Part shown: positions 18,169-27,230 of the stretch, one piece after another
Layout of the letters: each line of letters begins with the position of its first letter
How positions within the stretch are numbered: the first letter of the stretch is position 1
NCBI RefSeq assembly: GCF_000311785.1
Contig: NZ_HE978536.1
Coordinates: 380,046 to 444,045, forward strand
Direction of reading: 5' to 3'
Length of the DNA stretch: 64,000 nucleotides
DNA from: Brevibacillus massiliensis
GTDB lineage: Bacteria > Bacillota > Bacilli > Brevibacillales > Brevibacillaceae
Notes under the pieces: generated by a model
Database searches by the model: none
Seen by the model: the letters and a program-made list of their open reading frames with translations, nothing else
What the model was told of the DNA's origin: nothing
Made by a program: the position numbers and the translations under genes

Positions 18169-20589
18169 TTATTTAGCTGGCTGTTTTTCCATATAGAACG
18201 ATTGATAAGCCTCCAGGATCTTGCGGGCGATCGCACCTGACGTGTCAGCACTGTGGAATCCGTCTCTCAGGGACTTCGGAACGACGACCGCGAATGCGAT
18301 CTGCGGGTTTTCATAGGGGGCAAATCCGATCATGATCGCGTTGTCGGCGCCGGTTCCGGTCTGGGCAGTCCCTGTCTTGGCCGCCACGTGAAACGGCAGA
18401 CCGGCAAACGTCCGGGAGGCCGTACCGTCTCCCTGCGTTACCATGAACATCCCTTCCTGAACGAGCTTGATCCACTTCGGGTCGACGTTGACCCGGTTGA
18501 GCACCTCCGGTTCGATGGTACTCAGTACCCGCCCGGGTTGTTTGGGATCGACCGTTCCTTCGCGAATCTCTTCGACCAGGTGAGGGCGCAGGCGGTAACC
18601 GCCGTTGGCTATCGTCGCGGCGTACTGGGCCAGCTGCATAGGCGTAAACGAGTTGTACTGGCCGATAAACGCGTCCGCCAGGTTCCCGATCTCCTGGTAC
18701 TGCGAGAACCAACCGGTCAGCTCGCCCGGCAAATCAATCCCTGTCGTCACACCGAGGCCGAACTGGGCGTTGTAAAAGTCAACGACGGAAAACATCGGCT
18801 TGTAGCTGCCGTATTTTTTATATCCCACATCGGCAAGGCGCATCGCCATCGCGTACATGTACGTGTTGTTTGATACCTGCAAGGCGCGTCTGGCGTTGAC
18901 GTAGCCGTGGCCGCTGCGCCTCCAGTTGTACTTCTTGGTGTCCCGCCCGACGATCCAGTAGCCGGGGTCGTAGATCGTCTCGTTCGGCGTGACCAGACCT
19001 TCCTGCAAGGACAGCATGACAGACAGCGGCTTCGCCGTCGACCCGGGCGGCCACGCTCCGCGAATCAGCTTGTTTTCCTCTACGTTCCGGATCAAGGTAT
19101 CGTAGTTCTCGTTAAATGCCTTGCGATCGTAATGCAGGTTCAAGTCGTAATCGGGATAGCTTGCCATCGCGAGAACTCCGCCCGTATTGACGTCCATGAC
19201 GACCGCATGGGCTTCCGTCGCTTCCTTGGGCACCTTCGGATCCTTTTTCATCTCTTCCACTTTCTGCTTGAGCGCAGCTTCGACTGCGCTCTGGAAGCGC
19301 CAGTCGAGAGCGAGAACGAGGTCATTCCCCGGTTCGGCCGGCCGTTTCAAGCTCTTCTCCACCATCTGGCTGTTCTTGTTGATCTGGACCTCCATCGCCC
19401 CGTCTTTGCCTCTCAACTGCCGCTCGTAATAGCCCTCCAACCCGGATACGCCAACGCGGTCTGTCTGTTTGTAGCCTTGCGCCAGGTATTCGTTCAGGCG
19501 GCTTTCGCTGATCGTGTTGGTGTAGCCGAGGATATGGGTGGCAAAAGGCGTGCCGTCAGGATCCGGCCTGATCTGGCGGATCGGCTCGGAGATGACGCTG
19601 ATTCCCGGCAGCTCAGACAAGCGCTCTTCGATTTTGGCGTCTTCTTCCGGGGTGATGTTGACTTTAATCCGCCGCGGGATGTAGCTGGCAATCCCGTAGG
19701 AGCGAATTTCGTTCAGAATCGCCATTTTGCGCCACTGATACTGACGCTGTGCGTCGTTGAACGGAAGTTTGACCTCGATGTCAAATCGGGACGCCAGACG
19801 GAGCAGCTCCATATCATCCTGCTTGGGCAGGTCCGCCGCGTCCGGAAGCAGGCGCAGCTCCTCCTTGAGGTTCTTTCTCAGGTTTTTCCGGTCGTCGTCG
19901 GCAAAGGACAACGAAAAAGACAGGTTATTGGCCACTGCGTATTTCAACAGATCGGCATTGGACATGTTGTTCCACTTCTCATCGGTAAGCACCGGCTTGA
20001 CAAGCGGTTTGAGCTGTTTGATCAGCTTGTCTTGGGTCGCCTTGTCGAGGGAGGCATTGACCCGCATCCCCGTCTGGATCGCCGCCTTGGCCAATACAGG
20101 ATCGGAAAATTGATCCACCTGATCCACTTTCGGCAAGCTGCTCAGCTTGGGAGCGATTTTGGCGATCAGGGCGTTCGTCTCGTCTGGCTTGAACGAAACC
20201 GGCAGGGTTGCGTGCAGTTCGACGACTTTTTTCAGCAGCTCTGAGTCCGTCCCCGGCTCTACGTCATCCATCTTCAAGATCTGGGCAAGCTTGTCTGCGA
20301 GCTGCTCTTCGTCGATATCCTGTCCCTGTTCTTTCACGTACGTCACAGTAAAGACCGGCTTGTTGTCGACGAGCACTTCGCCATTGCGGTCGACGATTCG
20401 CCCCCGCGGAGCGGGAATGGACAGCTCGCGCGTGCTGTACTTCTCAAGATCGTGCATGTACTGTTCTCCCTCTACCAGCTGCACGTAAGCGAGTCGAAGG
20501 ATAATCGCCGCAAAAAACAAAAAGACGAGCAAAAACAAGATATTTAATCTCGTTGGAATATGGGACTTCTCTTTTTCCTGCTCTCCCAC
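18169..20589 (-). CDS. mrdA: Class B penicillin-binding protein 2 (elongasome transpeptidase)
   Basis: Membrane-anchored DD-transpeptidase that crosslinks peptidoglycan with RodA. 806 residues, longer than most. Order: short cytoplasmic tail; TM (about 17-38, LNILFLLVFLFFAAIILRLAY); pedestal/dimerisation region from PAPRGRIVDRNGEVLV, extended by a helical insert of about 190 residues; transpeptidase domain from about 440. Catalytic motifs: GSTAKP (Ser of SxxK), SNN in QVSNNTYMY, and KTG in AAKTGTAQTG. The second GTG (20589), after GGAGGTGG, is preferred to the one at 20598, which lies inside the ribosome-binding site. Confidence 0.94.
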   Translation of the reverse strand: MGEQEKEKSHIPTRLNILFLLVFLFFAAIILRLAYVQLVEGEQYMHDLEKYSTRELSIPAPRGRIVDRNGEVLVDNKPVFTVTYVKEQGQDIDEEQLADKLAQILKMDDVEPGTDSELLKKVVELHATLPVSFKPDETNALIAKIAPKLSSLPKVDQVDQFSDPVLAKAAIQTGMRVNASLDKATQDKLIKQLKPLVKPVLTDEKWNNMSNADLLKYAVANNLSFSLSFADDDRKNLRKNLKEELRLLPDAADLPKQDDMELLRLASRFDIEVKLPFNDAQRQYQWRKMAILNEIRSYGIASYIPRRIKVNITPEEDAKIEERLSELPGISVISEPIRQIRPDPDGTPFATHILGYTNTISESRLNEYLAQGYKQTDRVGVSGLEGYYERQLRGKDGAMEVQINKNSQMVEKSLKRPAEPGNDLVLALDWRFQSAVEAALKQKVEEMKKDPKVPKEATEAHAVVMDVNTGGVLAMASYPDYDLNLHYDRKAFNENYDTLIRNVEENKLIRGAWPPGSTAKPLSVMLSLQEGLVTPNETIYDPGYWIVGRDTKKYNWRRSGHGYVNARRALQVSNNTYMYAMAMRLADVGYKKYGSYKPMFSVVDFYNAQFGLGVTTGIDLPGELTGWFSQYQEIGNLADAFIGQYNSFTPMQLAQYAATIANGGYRLRPHLVEEIREGTVDPKQPGRVLSTIEPEVLNRVNVDPKWIKLVQEGMFMVTQGDGTASRTFAGLPFHVAAKTGTAQTGTGADNAIMIGFAPYENPQIAFAVVVPKSLRDGFHSADTSGAIARKILEAYQSFYMEKQPAK

Positions 20590-20616
20590 AGGCCCCACCT
20601 CCGATTACCACAGGGG

Positions 20617-21141
20617 TTAATCATGCTGTCTGTCCTTGCGCGCCAGCACCGATTCGCACATTTTTGTCATCGGCAGGTAGATGAGCAAGGCAAACACAAG
20701 GTTCAAACCGACACTGGGTAAAATTCTCTCCGTCAACATCCATTGTACATCAACTGCCGTTCCGGAAAACAATCGGAATAAACTGTACAACAGCCATTCG
20801 TGTCCGAACAGGATCACGGCCGCAGTCGCGACCACCACGGCGAGGCTGCGGTGAAACAACAGCAGCACGAGTCCGGCAAAGTAGCCGGCAACCATCATGG
20901 ACAGCGTGTAAACGCCAATGACCTGCCCGTACAGCACGTCCTGCAAAAAACCGAAACACATGCCGTAGAGGAGGCCTTCCCGCCGCCCGAGGAAGAGGGC
21001 TACCATGATGATGCTAACCAGCGCGAAGCGGGGAACGGTCACCACCGATAGGCCCCAGGCGGTCGGCGAGAGCAGCTGCAGGACCGTCCCCTCCAGCAAG
21101 AACAGGATCAGAATGGTAAGTGTCAGAACAAACCGGGGCAT
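20617..21141 (-). CDS. mreD: Rod shape-determining protein MreD
   Basis: Small polytopic membrane protein of the elongasome. 174 residues with about five hydrophobic segments, starting MPRFVLTLTILILFLLEGTVLQ. It contains the family pattern around LLYGMCFGFLQDVLYG. The ATG at 21141 shares a base with the mreC stop (TGATG), so it is probably translated by coupling. Confidence rests on gene order as much as on sequence, since MreD is poorly conserved. Confidence 0.9.
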   Translation of the reverse strand: MPRFVLTLTILILFLLEGTVLQLLSPTAWGLSVVTVPRFALVSIIMVALFLGRREGLLYGMCFGFLQDVLYGQVIGVYTLSMMVAGYFAGLVLLLFHRSLAVVVATAAVILFGHEWLLYSLFRLFSGTAVDVQWMLTERILPSVGLNLVFALLIYLPMTKMCESVLARKDRQHD

Positions 21142-22091
21142 CAACGGCCTCCCCCCAGACTTCCCGAAGTGCTGCCCGCGCCGGTGCCGGCATCAGCTGG
21201 AGTGGTTTGTCCCGATACATTCACTTGCGAGGAGGGGACGAGCTCTCCGCTCCCGGTCGTCACAAACGCCCGCTCCACTACCAAGACCTCGTTCAACTGG
21301 GAGAAGTCGGCGCTGGGCTTGATGTAGGCGGTCTGCGTCAACCCGTAGTCGCCCGGCTCTACTCTGACGACCTCTCCGATCAAGAGCCCCTTGGGAGTCA
21401 CCCCGCCGAGCCCGGAAGTGACCACCTGCGACTTTTCCTGGATTTTGGGACCGAGCGGAATTTTCCGCATGATCAGAAGGTGTTCACGGGGATCGTACTC
21501 GTCTATAATCCCGTTTAGCTCCGGTTTGCCGAGAATCAAGGCGGAGATGTGATTGCTTCGGTTGGCCGCAGTCAACAGTTCGACCGTCGAGGAAAAGTTC
21601 GCGACGCTCTTCACCCGGCCGACCAGTCCGGATGAGGAAATCACGGCCATGTCTTTCTTGATACCGTTCTTGCTTCCCTTGTCGATGGTAATGACATCGT
21701 TCCACTGTTCCATGTTGCGGGCGACTACCTCGGCGACGCGAAACTCGTAGTTCTTCAACTGCGATTTGGCCTGAAGCAGCGATCGCAGGCGTTCATTTTC
21801 CGTCTCCAGCAGTTTAAGCTGGGCCGACATTTCCGCAAACTGGTCCAGGCTGGCTTTTAACTGGCGGTTTTCCTCGTAAACGTTGTACGCATCTTCTACC
21901 TCTTTTAAAAAACCAGAAAAAGCCTGGGCAGGGCGATAGAAAAAACCCTGCACCACGCTAAATGTATCCTTTAAAAATTTCTCTGGCCAAGTCAGGCTGG
22001 CCCGTTCCCGAGAGGTAAATCCGATCACCGAGATGAGCAGCACCAACCCGACGAGAAGGATAATGAGTCGCTTATTTCCGAAGAACGACAT
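21141..22091 (-). CDS. mreC: Rod shape-determining protein MreC
   Basis: Bitopic protein that links MreB to PBP2 outside the membrane. 316 residues: TM at about 9-26 (LIILLVGLVLLISVIGF); a coiled coil at about 65-110 (YEENRQLKASLDQFAEMSA...); then the double beta-barrel domain with VVARNMEQWNDVITIDKGSKNGI and SSSGLVGRV. The C-terminus is a disordered Gly/Ser/Thr tail. Located 19 bp after mreB and overlapping mreD. Confidence 0.95.
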   Translation of the reverse strand: MSFFGNKRLIILLVGLVLLISVIGFTSRERASLTWPEKFLKDTFSVVQGFFYRPAQAFSGFLKEVEDAYNVYEENRQLKASLDQFAEMSAQLKLLETENERLRSLLQAKSQLKNYEFRVAEVVARNMEQWNDVITIDKGSKNGIKKDMAVISSSGLVGRVKSVANFSSTVELLTAANRSNHISALILGKPELNGIIDEYDPREHLLIMRKIPLGPKIQEKSQVVTSGLGGVTPKGLLIGEVVRVEPGDYGLTQTAYIKPSADFSQLNEVLVVERAFVTTGSGELVPSSQVNVSGQTTPADAGTGAGSTSGSLGGGR

Positions 22092-22110
22092 TCTTTCTGA
22101 TCTCCTGTTA

Positions 22111-23154
22111 TTATCTTCCCCGCTTGATGCGAGACGAGGTTATTCCGTGTTTTGACTTGAAGAGGTGGATGTTTTCCAAGGCGCGCCCCGTCCCGATCGC
22201 GACGCAGTCGAGCGCATTTTCCGCGACGTGAACAGGCATTCCCGTCTCTTTGCTGAGCAGCCGGTCTATATTGCGCAGCAGGGCGCCGCCGCCGGTCAGC
22301 ACAATGCCGCGATCCATGATATCGGCGGCCAATTCGGGCGGACTCTTCTCCAGCGTGATCTTCACCGCATCCACGATCGCCACCACGGTTTCTGAAAGGG
22401 CTTCGGCGATCTCCGTGCTGGTGACGGAAATCGTCTTCGGCAGTCCGGTGACGAGGTCACGGCCGCGAATTTCCACGGATTCCGGCTCATCCGGAGCCAT
22501 TGCCGAGCCGATCTCCATCTTGAGCCATTCGGATGTGCGCTCCCCGATCATCAGGTTGTAGCGGCGCTTGATGTACTGAATGATCGCTTGGTCCATCTCG
22601 TCCCCGGCCACGCGAATCGAGCGGCTGGTAACGATCCCCCCGAGGGAGATGATCGCCACTTCCGTGGTCCCCCCGCCGATGTCGACGACCATGCTTCCCG
22701 TCGGCTCCCAGACCGGCAGATCGGCACCGATCGCTGCGGCGAACGGCTCCTCGATGGTGAATGCCTCCTTGGCGCCAGCTTGTTTCGTCGCATCCTCCAC
22801 AGCCCGCTTTTCCACCGCCGTAATCCCCGACGGCACGCAGACCATCACGCTGGGACGCCGCGAGAACATGCCCTGATTTTTTTGCGCCTGGCGAATAAAA
22901 TACCGCATCATCGTAGCGGTCGTGTCAAAATCGGCAATGACCCCGTCTTTCATCGGGCGAAGGGCCACGATGTTGCCCGGCGTCCGGCCAATCATGCTCT
23001 TCGCCGCATTGCCGACGGCTTCAATCGTATTGGTATCCGTGCGAATCGCCACCACTGAGGGCTCGCGAACGACGATTCCTTTTCCTTTCACATATACGAG
23101 GGTGTTAGCGGTGCCGAGGTCAATCCCCAGATCACGCGAAAAACCGCCTATCAT
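22111..23154 (-). CDS. mreB: Rod shape-determining actin homologue MreB
   Basis: Bacterial actin that organises side-wall synthesis under the membrane. 347 residues. The phosphate 1 motif is [15 protein letters not shown], phosphate 2 is [18 protein letters not shown], and the adenosine motif is [11 protein letters not shown]. The ATG at 23154 ([10 protein letters not shown]) follows AAGGAG; the 12-codon extension in the longer frame lacks family support. Paralogues Mbl and MreBH cannot be excluded by sequence alone, but the mreBCD order favours MreB. Confidence 0.96.
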   Translation of the reverse strand: MIGGFSRDLGIDLGTANTLVYVKGKGIVVREPSVVAIRTDTNTIEAVGNAAKSMIGRTPGNIVALRPMKDGVIADFDTTATMMRYFIRQAQKNQGMFSRRPSVMVCVPSGITAVEKRAVEDATKQAGAKEAFTIEEPFAAAIGADLPVWEPTGSMVVDIGGGTTEVAIISLGGIVTSRSIRVAGDEMDQAIIQYIKRRYNLMIGERTSEWLKMEIGSAMAPDEPESVEIRGRDLVTGLPKTISVTSTEIAEALSETVVAIVDAVKITLEKSPPELAADIMDRGIVLTGGGALLRNIDRLLSKETGMPVHVAENALDCVAIGTGRALENIHLFKSKHGITSSRIKRGR

Positions 23155-23237
23155 AAGAAAACTCCTTCCGTATTTGAAAACTTGGCCCATGCCAAAACCT
23201 CTGGCAAAGCATTGCTGCTTGCTCGCGGCCAGTTGTT

Positions 23238-23942
23238 CTATGAATGAAAATATCCTTGTTCCTTCAGGCTGACATAACGCCCGTCACCGATGATGACGTG
23301 ATCCAGCAGGGCGATGCCGATCAGATCGCCGACTTCCCGCAAGGTCCGGGTGACCGCGATATCCTCGCGGCTCGGCGTCGGGTCGCCGCTGGGATGGTTA
23401 TGTAGGCAAATAATAGAAGCGCTGCTGCGCTTGATCGCTTCCTTGAAAACTTCCCGAGGATGTACGATAGAGGCATCAAGACTTCCGACAAACACGGTTT
23501 GCTTGCCGATGACTTGATTTTTGGTGTTGAGGTAGAGGCAGACAAAATGCTCCTGTGTCAAATGCTGCATTTCGGGCATCATCAATTCTGCAACGTCACG
23601 GGGCAGACGAATCGCGACGCGCCTCTTTTGGGGGCGCTGAACCAGCCTCCGCCCCAACTCGAATGCGGCGTGCAATTCAACCGCTTTTACCGGGCCGATC
23701 CCTTTGATCCGTCTCAATTCTTCATGCGACGCCTGCACGATCCCTTGCAAATCTCCGAACACGGAGAGCAGCCGTTGGGCAAGCTCAAATGCCGTCTCCT
23801 TCTCCGAACCGGTCCGCAGCAGAATGGCGAGCAGTTCGGCATCGGCAAGCTGGCCTGCCCCTTTGTGCAGCAGCCGTTCCCGCGGACGTTCATAAATTGG
23901 GACGTTTTTCATGCTCCATTTGTTGCAGGAAATAATTTCCAT
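23238..23942 (-). CDS. radC: RadC/JAMM-domain protein
   Basis: Member of the RadC (YsxA) family, once thought to be DNA repair proteins; the true role is unclear. 234 residues. An N-terminal helix-hairpin-helix region ([15 protein letters not shown]..., [24 protein letters not shown]) is followed by an MPN/JAMM metalloprotease-like domain with the zinc motif [14 protein letters not shown] near the C-terminus. ATG at 23942 with GGAG upstream; ATG at 23912 is an alternative that would remove ten residues. The position between maf and mreB is conserved in Bacillus. Confidence 0.92.
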   Translation of the reverse strand: MEIISCNKWSMKNVPIYERPRERLLHKGAGQLADAELLAILLRTGSEKETAFELAQRLLSVFGDLQGIVQASHEELRRIKGIGPVKAVELHAAFELGRRLVQRPQKRRVAIRLPRDVAELMMPEMQHLTQEHFVCLYLNTKNQVIGKQTVFVGSLDASIVHPREVFKEAIKRSSASIICLHNHPSGDPTPSREDIAVTRTLREVGDLIGIALLDHVIIGDGRYVSLKEQGYFHS

Positions 23943-24015
23943 ACAATCTCCGCTCCCTGTTATCATCATAACGGCATGTCAAATGAGAACCGTCTAGGAT
24001 GCGGGTATCTGCCGC

Positions 24016-24606
24016 TTACAGAAGGCTTACGCCAAACCTGGCCAACAGCCGCGCCGTGAGATGCAAAGGCAACCCGACGACGGCAAAATAATCTCCGACA
24101 ATTCCCTCAACAATCGTAGAGCCGATGCCCTGAATGGCATATGATCCTGCTTTGTCCATGGGCTCGCCGGTAGCGATATAAGCGCGAATCTCCTCGTCTG
24201 TCATCGGACGAATGTTTACATTTGCAGCGCTGTGCGATACCTCTGTGCGCCCTGTATCCGCCTCGACGACGGCAACTCCGCTGTAAACCGTATGCTGCCT
24301 GCCCTGCAGTGACTGCAGCATGGCGAACGCATGCTCTTCATCGCGAGGCTTTCCCAGGATTTCGCCGTCCAGAAAAACGATGGTATCCGAACCGATGACC
24401 AGTCCGGAGGCACTTTTCCCGGCAACTTCCCGGGCCTTTTTCAATGCGAGGTACTCTACCGCCTGGTCAGGCTTCATTTCAGGAGGCACGGTTTCATCGA
24501 CATTGCTGGCGATCACCGTAAATGGCAGCCCGATCGCTTGCAAGAGTTCCTTGCGCCTGGGTGATGTCGAGGCCAAAATGATCGCTGCCGAACCCTGCTT
24601 CTGCAT
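24016..24606 (-). CDS. maf: Maf-like nucleoside triphosphate pyrophosphatase
   Basis: House-cleaning enzyme that hydrolyses non-canonical dTTP/UTP-type nucleotides; linked to septum inhibition in Bacillus. 196 residues from the ATG at 24606, which lies ten bases after AGGA. A GTG at 24615 is also possible. The substrate motif LASTSPRRKELL is at the N-terminus, VIGSDTIVFLDG and KPRDEEHAFAML in the middle, and GSYAIQGIGSTIVEGIVGDYFAVVGLPL at the C-terminus. It lies 12 bp after the DUF4321-like gene. Confidence 0.95.
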   Translation of the reverse strand: MQKQGSAAIILASTSPRRKELLQAIGLPFTVIASNVDETVPPEMKPDQAVEYLALKKAREVAGKSASGLVIGSDTIVFLDGEILGKPRDEEHAFAMLQSLQGRQHTVYSGVAVVEADTGRTEVSHSAANVNIRPMTDEEIRAYIATGEPMDKAGSYAIQGIGSTIVEGIVGDYFAVVGLPLHLTARLLARFGVSLL

Positions 24607-24618
24607 TTCGTTCACATC

Positions 24619-24861
24619 CTACTTCAATCTGCGATATGCCCAAAAACCAAGGGCCAGTCCCAACAATCTCGCTAAACTTAGTTTTACCTGAAAGTGTAAA
24701 TCATACTGCAAAACAACCAAGTCCGCTGCCGGCGACCACGTAATCACCTCGGTTACGTTCAAAAACGGCAAGTACGGTCCCAGCACTTCCCCCAAAATGT
24801 TGCCCAGGATCGTGCCCAAAACGAGCAGAATCAGGAGCTTCAGCGTCTCTTTTCCCTTCAT
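24619..24861 (-). CDS. DUF4321-type small membrane protein
   Basis: 80-residue protein with two hydrophobic segments (about 8-28 and 60-76) and a glycine-rich first helix (LLILLVLGTILGNILGEVLGPYLPFL). The pattern and length fit the DUF4321 family found next to maf in Firmicutes; its function is unknown. The ATG follows AAGAGGAGAATG. It is probably cotranscribed with maf and radC. Confidence 0.8.
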   Translation of the reverse strand: MKGKETLKLLILLVLGTILGNILGEVLGPYLPFLNVTEVITWSPAADLVVLQYDLHFQVKLSLARLLGLALGFWAYRRLK

Positions 24862-24971
24862 TCTCCTCTTCCTTCAATTCCTCAGCAAAAGGTTGGTAGT
24901 GTAGCTCAAGTAACCAACACTTAGTGTAGCAAATGGAGGTGGGGAGGACAATCCTATACTACAAAAAGACA

Positions 24972-25002
24972 GACCCTCCTGCAATGTTTCTGCGAGAGGG
25001 TC
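24972..25002 (-). terminator. Terminator after spoIIB
   Basis: The stem GACCCTC / GAGGGTC, extended by CGCAG/CTGC pairing, is followed by T runs on both strands (TGTCTTTTTG on the minus strand). It ends the spoIIB transcript and may work in both directions. Confidence 0.75.
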
Positions 25003-25016
25003 TTTTTGCCAAAAAG

Positions 25017-26288
25017 CTATCCAAGCTGCCGGGTAAAATTCATGTAATTTTCATAATAGCGGAGGATCCCGCCCTGGGCCTGCCAGGCATAGGGCTGCGC
25101 GTTGTCCGTCTTCGCCTTTGTCATAGCCGTAAATGCCTGATTGATGCCGTTTACCATCTCCGTGACAAACGGCTTCCACTGCTCGGGAATCACCGCCTCA
25201 CAAGCCCTGCTCTCCTCGAGGAACCTCAAGTGCAGTTCCTTTGCGCTTGCTTCTTCCTCCTGGGGGATCCGTTTTTGGCCCTGGCTGTCGTTTGCGACGC
25301 GGCTTGAGAGGATCGACAGACTCCGGGCCAATTCGCTTCCCGTTGCAAAAAACCGCTCCAAGGGATCGATCACAGAACCTCCCGCCGAAGCCCCGGCCGC
25401 CTGGTTCGATCCTAGCTGCTTGTCACCGGCGGGGAAGACTAATTCCCTGACATGCACTTCCATCTGCTTATTTTTTAGCACCGACCCGAGTCCAAGAATG
25501 TCGTCGCGTGTTGGAGCTGTCGCCACAAAGACGTAGTGGTCTCCCTGATGTTCGTACAGGAAATGAGGCAATCCCTGCTTCTGCAGGCTATCGACCGCCG
25601 ATTGCGCATTCGCCTTGTCCTTGAATACGCCTACTTGTGCCATGTAGACCGAAAGCTGCGGCAGGTGAAGGCTGGCGGGTGCACCGGCTGGATCTTCCGC
25701 GGCAGGCGTTGCGCTCGCCGGAACGGTTGAGTCGTTCCCCGCTGTCTTTGCGCCGGATGGCGTGCCGGCCGGATTTGCGGCTGTCAAGGTCTGGAAGGTC
25801 CCGTCCAATACCGTCTGGTACGTTTTTGTCACCTGCTCCTGCTGAAACACGGACATCGCTCCAAAGCCGAAGAGAAGCCCCAGCGAAACGGCGCTTGCTG
25901 CAGCCAGGAGCAGCGAGAACGGCGGTTTTCGGGACGGCCGCCAGCCTTCCCAGGAAAAATGCGGGGGATCATCTGCCGCCTGCCCGCTGTAAGTCTCTTT
26001 CCCTTCATCGCTGCTTTCGTCCAAAAGGACGTACTCCCGCGGCTCTGAAGCCGGGACTTCCAGCTGCAGCCTTCTGAGGCGGGTAAATGCGTCCTCCCCC
26101 TTCGGGAGCCCGGGCTGTGACCCGGTAAAATCGCCGCCCCGGTCCACTGCAGGAAACGTCCACCGTTTTGGCTCCGGGGCTGCAGGTGCATGAGCGGGAG
26201 CGGCCTGCCCCGCCGTTTGCTTTTGCCGCTCGGTAATATCCGCGCCATTCAATTTAATCGAAATCCGTCCGGTCCGTTTTGGCTCCAA
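25017..26288 (-). CDS. spoIIB: SPOR-domain membrane protein, SpoIIB by position
   Basis: Bitopic protein predicted to help septal peptidoglycan dissolution during engulfment. 423 residues: a cytoplasmic Pro/Ala-rich N-terminus (about 1-140), one membrane segment (about 143-164, FSLLLAAASAVSLGLLFGFGAM), a Pro/Ala/Thr linker, then a SPOR-like domain (about 210-290, LSVYMAQVGVFKDKANAQSAVDSL). A helical C-terminal region follows. Start: the TTG at 26288 is eight bases after AGGAGG; the TTG at 26294 is too close. Identification as SpoIIB relies on its place between comC and maf and on the domain layout. Confidence 0.82.
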   Translation of the reverse strand: MEPKRTGRISIKLNGADITERQKQTAGQAAPAHAPAAPEPKRWTFPAVDRGGDFTGSQPGLPKGEDAFTRLRRLQLEVPASEPREYVLLDESSDEGKETYSGQAADDPPHFSWEGWRPSRKPPFSLLLAAASAVSLGLLFGFGAMSVFQQEQVTKTYQTVLDGTFQTLTAANPAGTPSGAKTAGNDSTVPASATPAAEDPAGAPASLHLPQLSVYMAQVGVFKDKANAQSAVDSLQKQGLPHFLYEHQGDHYVFVATAPTRDDILGLGSVLKNKQMEVHVRELVFPAGDKQLGSNQAAGASAGGSVIDPLERFFATGSELARSLSILSSRVANDSQGQKRIPQEEEASAKELHLRFLEESRACEAVIPEQWKPFVTEMVNGINQAFTAMTKAKTDNAQPYAWQAQGGILRYYENYMNFTRQLG

Positions 26289-26348
26289 TCCCAAAACCTC
26301 CTCGCCTTAGAGCTCTAGTAGTACTAGCATACGAGGACAGACAGGAGG

Positions 26349-27023
26349 TTATGCCAACAACGAGGACAAAAAGTGCGGCAGCCGAGCCGCGAGGGAGGGG
26401 CCGCCAAGGTAAACGGCGAGCGAGCCTGCGGCGATGAAAGGGGCCATCGGCACTTCTACTCTTTTTCCTCTCCCTTTGATCGCACAGAGGCTAAGCCCGT
26501 ACAGGCAGCCAAGCCCGGCGGACAGCAAGGCGGCGCATGCAAACTTCGGCATACCCAGAAAGAGGGCGACAACAGCGTACAGCTTTACATCCCCGCCTCC
26601 TATCCCGCCTGCAGGCAGCCGTGCCAGCAGAAGCAGCAGAGCAAAACTCGCAGCCATCGCCATCAGGTGCGGGCCGACGGTGCGATCAGCCGGAAAAAGG
26701 CAGCGCAGGAGAAAGAATGCCGCCCCAAAAGGAACGATCACCCGATTCGGGATCAGGCGAAAACGCACATCGGTGACGCTGACGGTTGCCAGCATCGCGG
26801 CAAACAAAGCCCCCATCAACGACTCCCGGCCAGTGCCGTATACGACGCCGGTCCACGCAAAGACGCCCCCGGCGGCCAGCGCTGTCAGCATCATGAAAAA
26901 TACGCCCGCCCTGGCATGCTTTTTTTCGCCATCGCCTCCCGAGCGCATCCCCAGGCAGAAGCAGGAGGCGCCGGCGAGCAGGCCCAGCAGAAAGAACCCG
27001 AGCAGAAAACTGAAAGCCGGCAT
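26349..27023 (-). CDS. comC: A24 prepilin peptidase, ComC by position
   Basis: Membrane aspartyl protease that processes type IV pilin-like proteins such as competence pseudopilins. 224 residues and about seven hydrophobic segments. The two catalytic aspartates are in SVTDVRFRLIPN and GGGDVKLYA (GxGD). The usual N-terminal cytoplasmic domain with paired CxxC motifs is missing; only a short charged loop (RSGGDGEKKHARAG) joins the first two helices. It may therefore cleave without N-methylation or be a TadV/CpaA-like enzyme. It occupies the comC position between spoIIB and folC/murC. Confidence 0.85.
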   Translation of the reverse strand: MPAFSFLLGFFLLGLLAGASCFCLGMRSGGDGEKKHARAGVFFMMLTALAAGGVFAWTGVVYGTGRESLMGALFAAMLATVSVTDVRFRLIPNRVIVPFGAAFFLLRCLFPADRTVGPHLMAMAASFALLLLLARLPAGGIGGGDVKLYAVVALFLGMPKFACAALLSAGLGCLYGLSLCAIKGRGKRVEVPMAPFIAAGSLAVYLGGPSLAARLPHFLSSLLA

Positions 27024-27196
27024 GCCATCCCCCCTTTTTTGACTGTATCAGGAAAAACTTCCGTGAACCAGTATCCTGATACAGCTAGAAAAGCATCCGC
27101 TAAAGAAGAACCAGCTTCTCCGAAAGGGCATCTTTAGACGCTTTTCTTACTGCAGACCGCGGAGACATTATAGCCTTGCCGATGGCACAAAAAAAA

Positions 27197-27222
27197 CCGT
27201 GCAGCTTTCACTTCTGCACGGT
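27197..27222 (-). terminator. Terminator after murC
   Basis: A perfect 9-bp stem (ACCGTGCAG / CTGCACGGT) is followed on the minus strand by eight T. It lies just after the murC stop. Confidence 0.88.
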
Positions 27223-27230
27223 CTCCTCCA

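Noticed and set aside
18907-20244. 445-codon plus-strand frame
   Set aside because: Antisense to mrdA, which carries all three penicillin-binding motifs.
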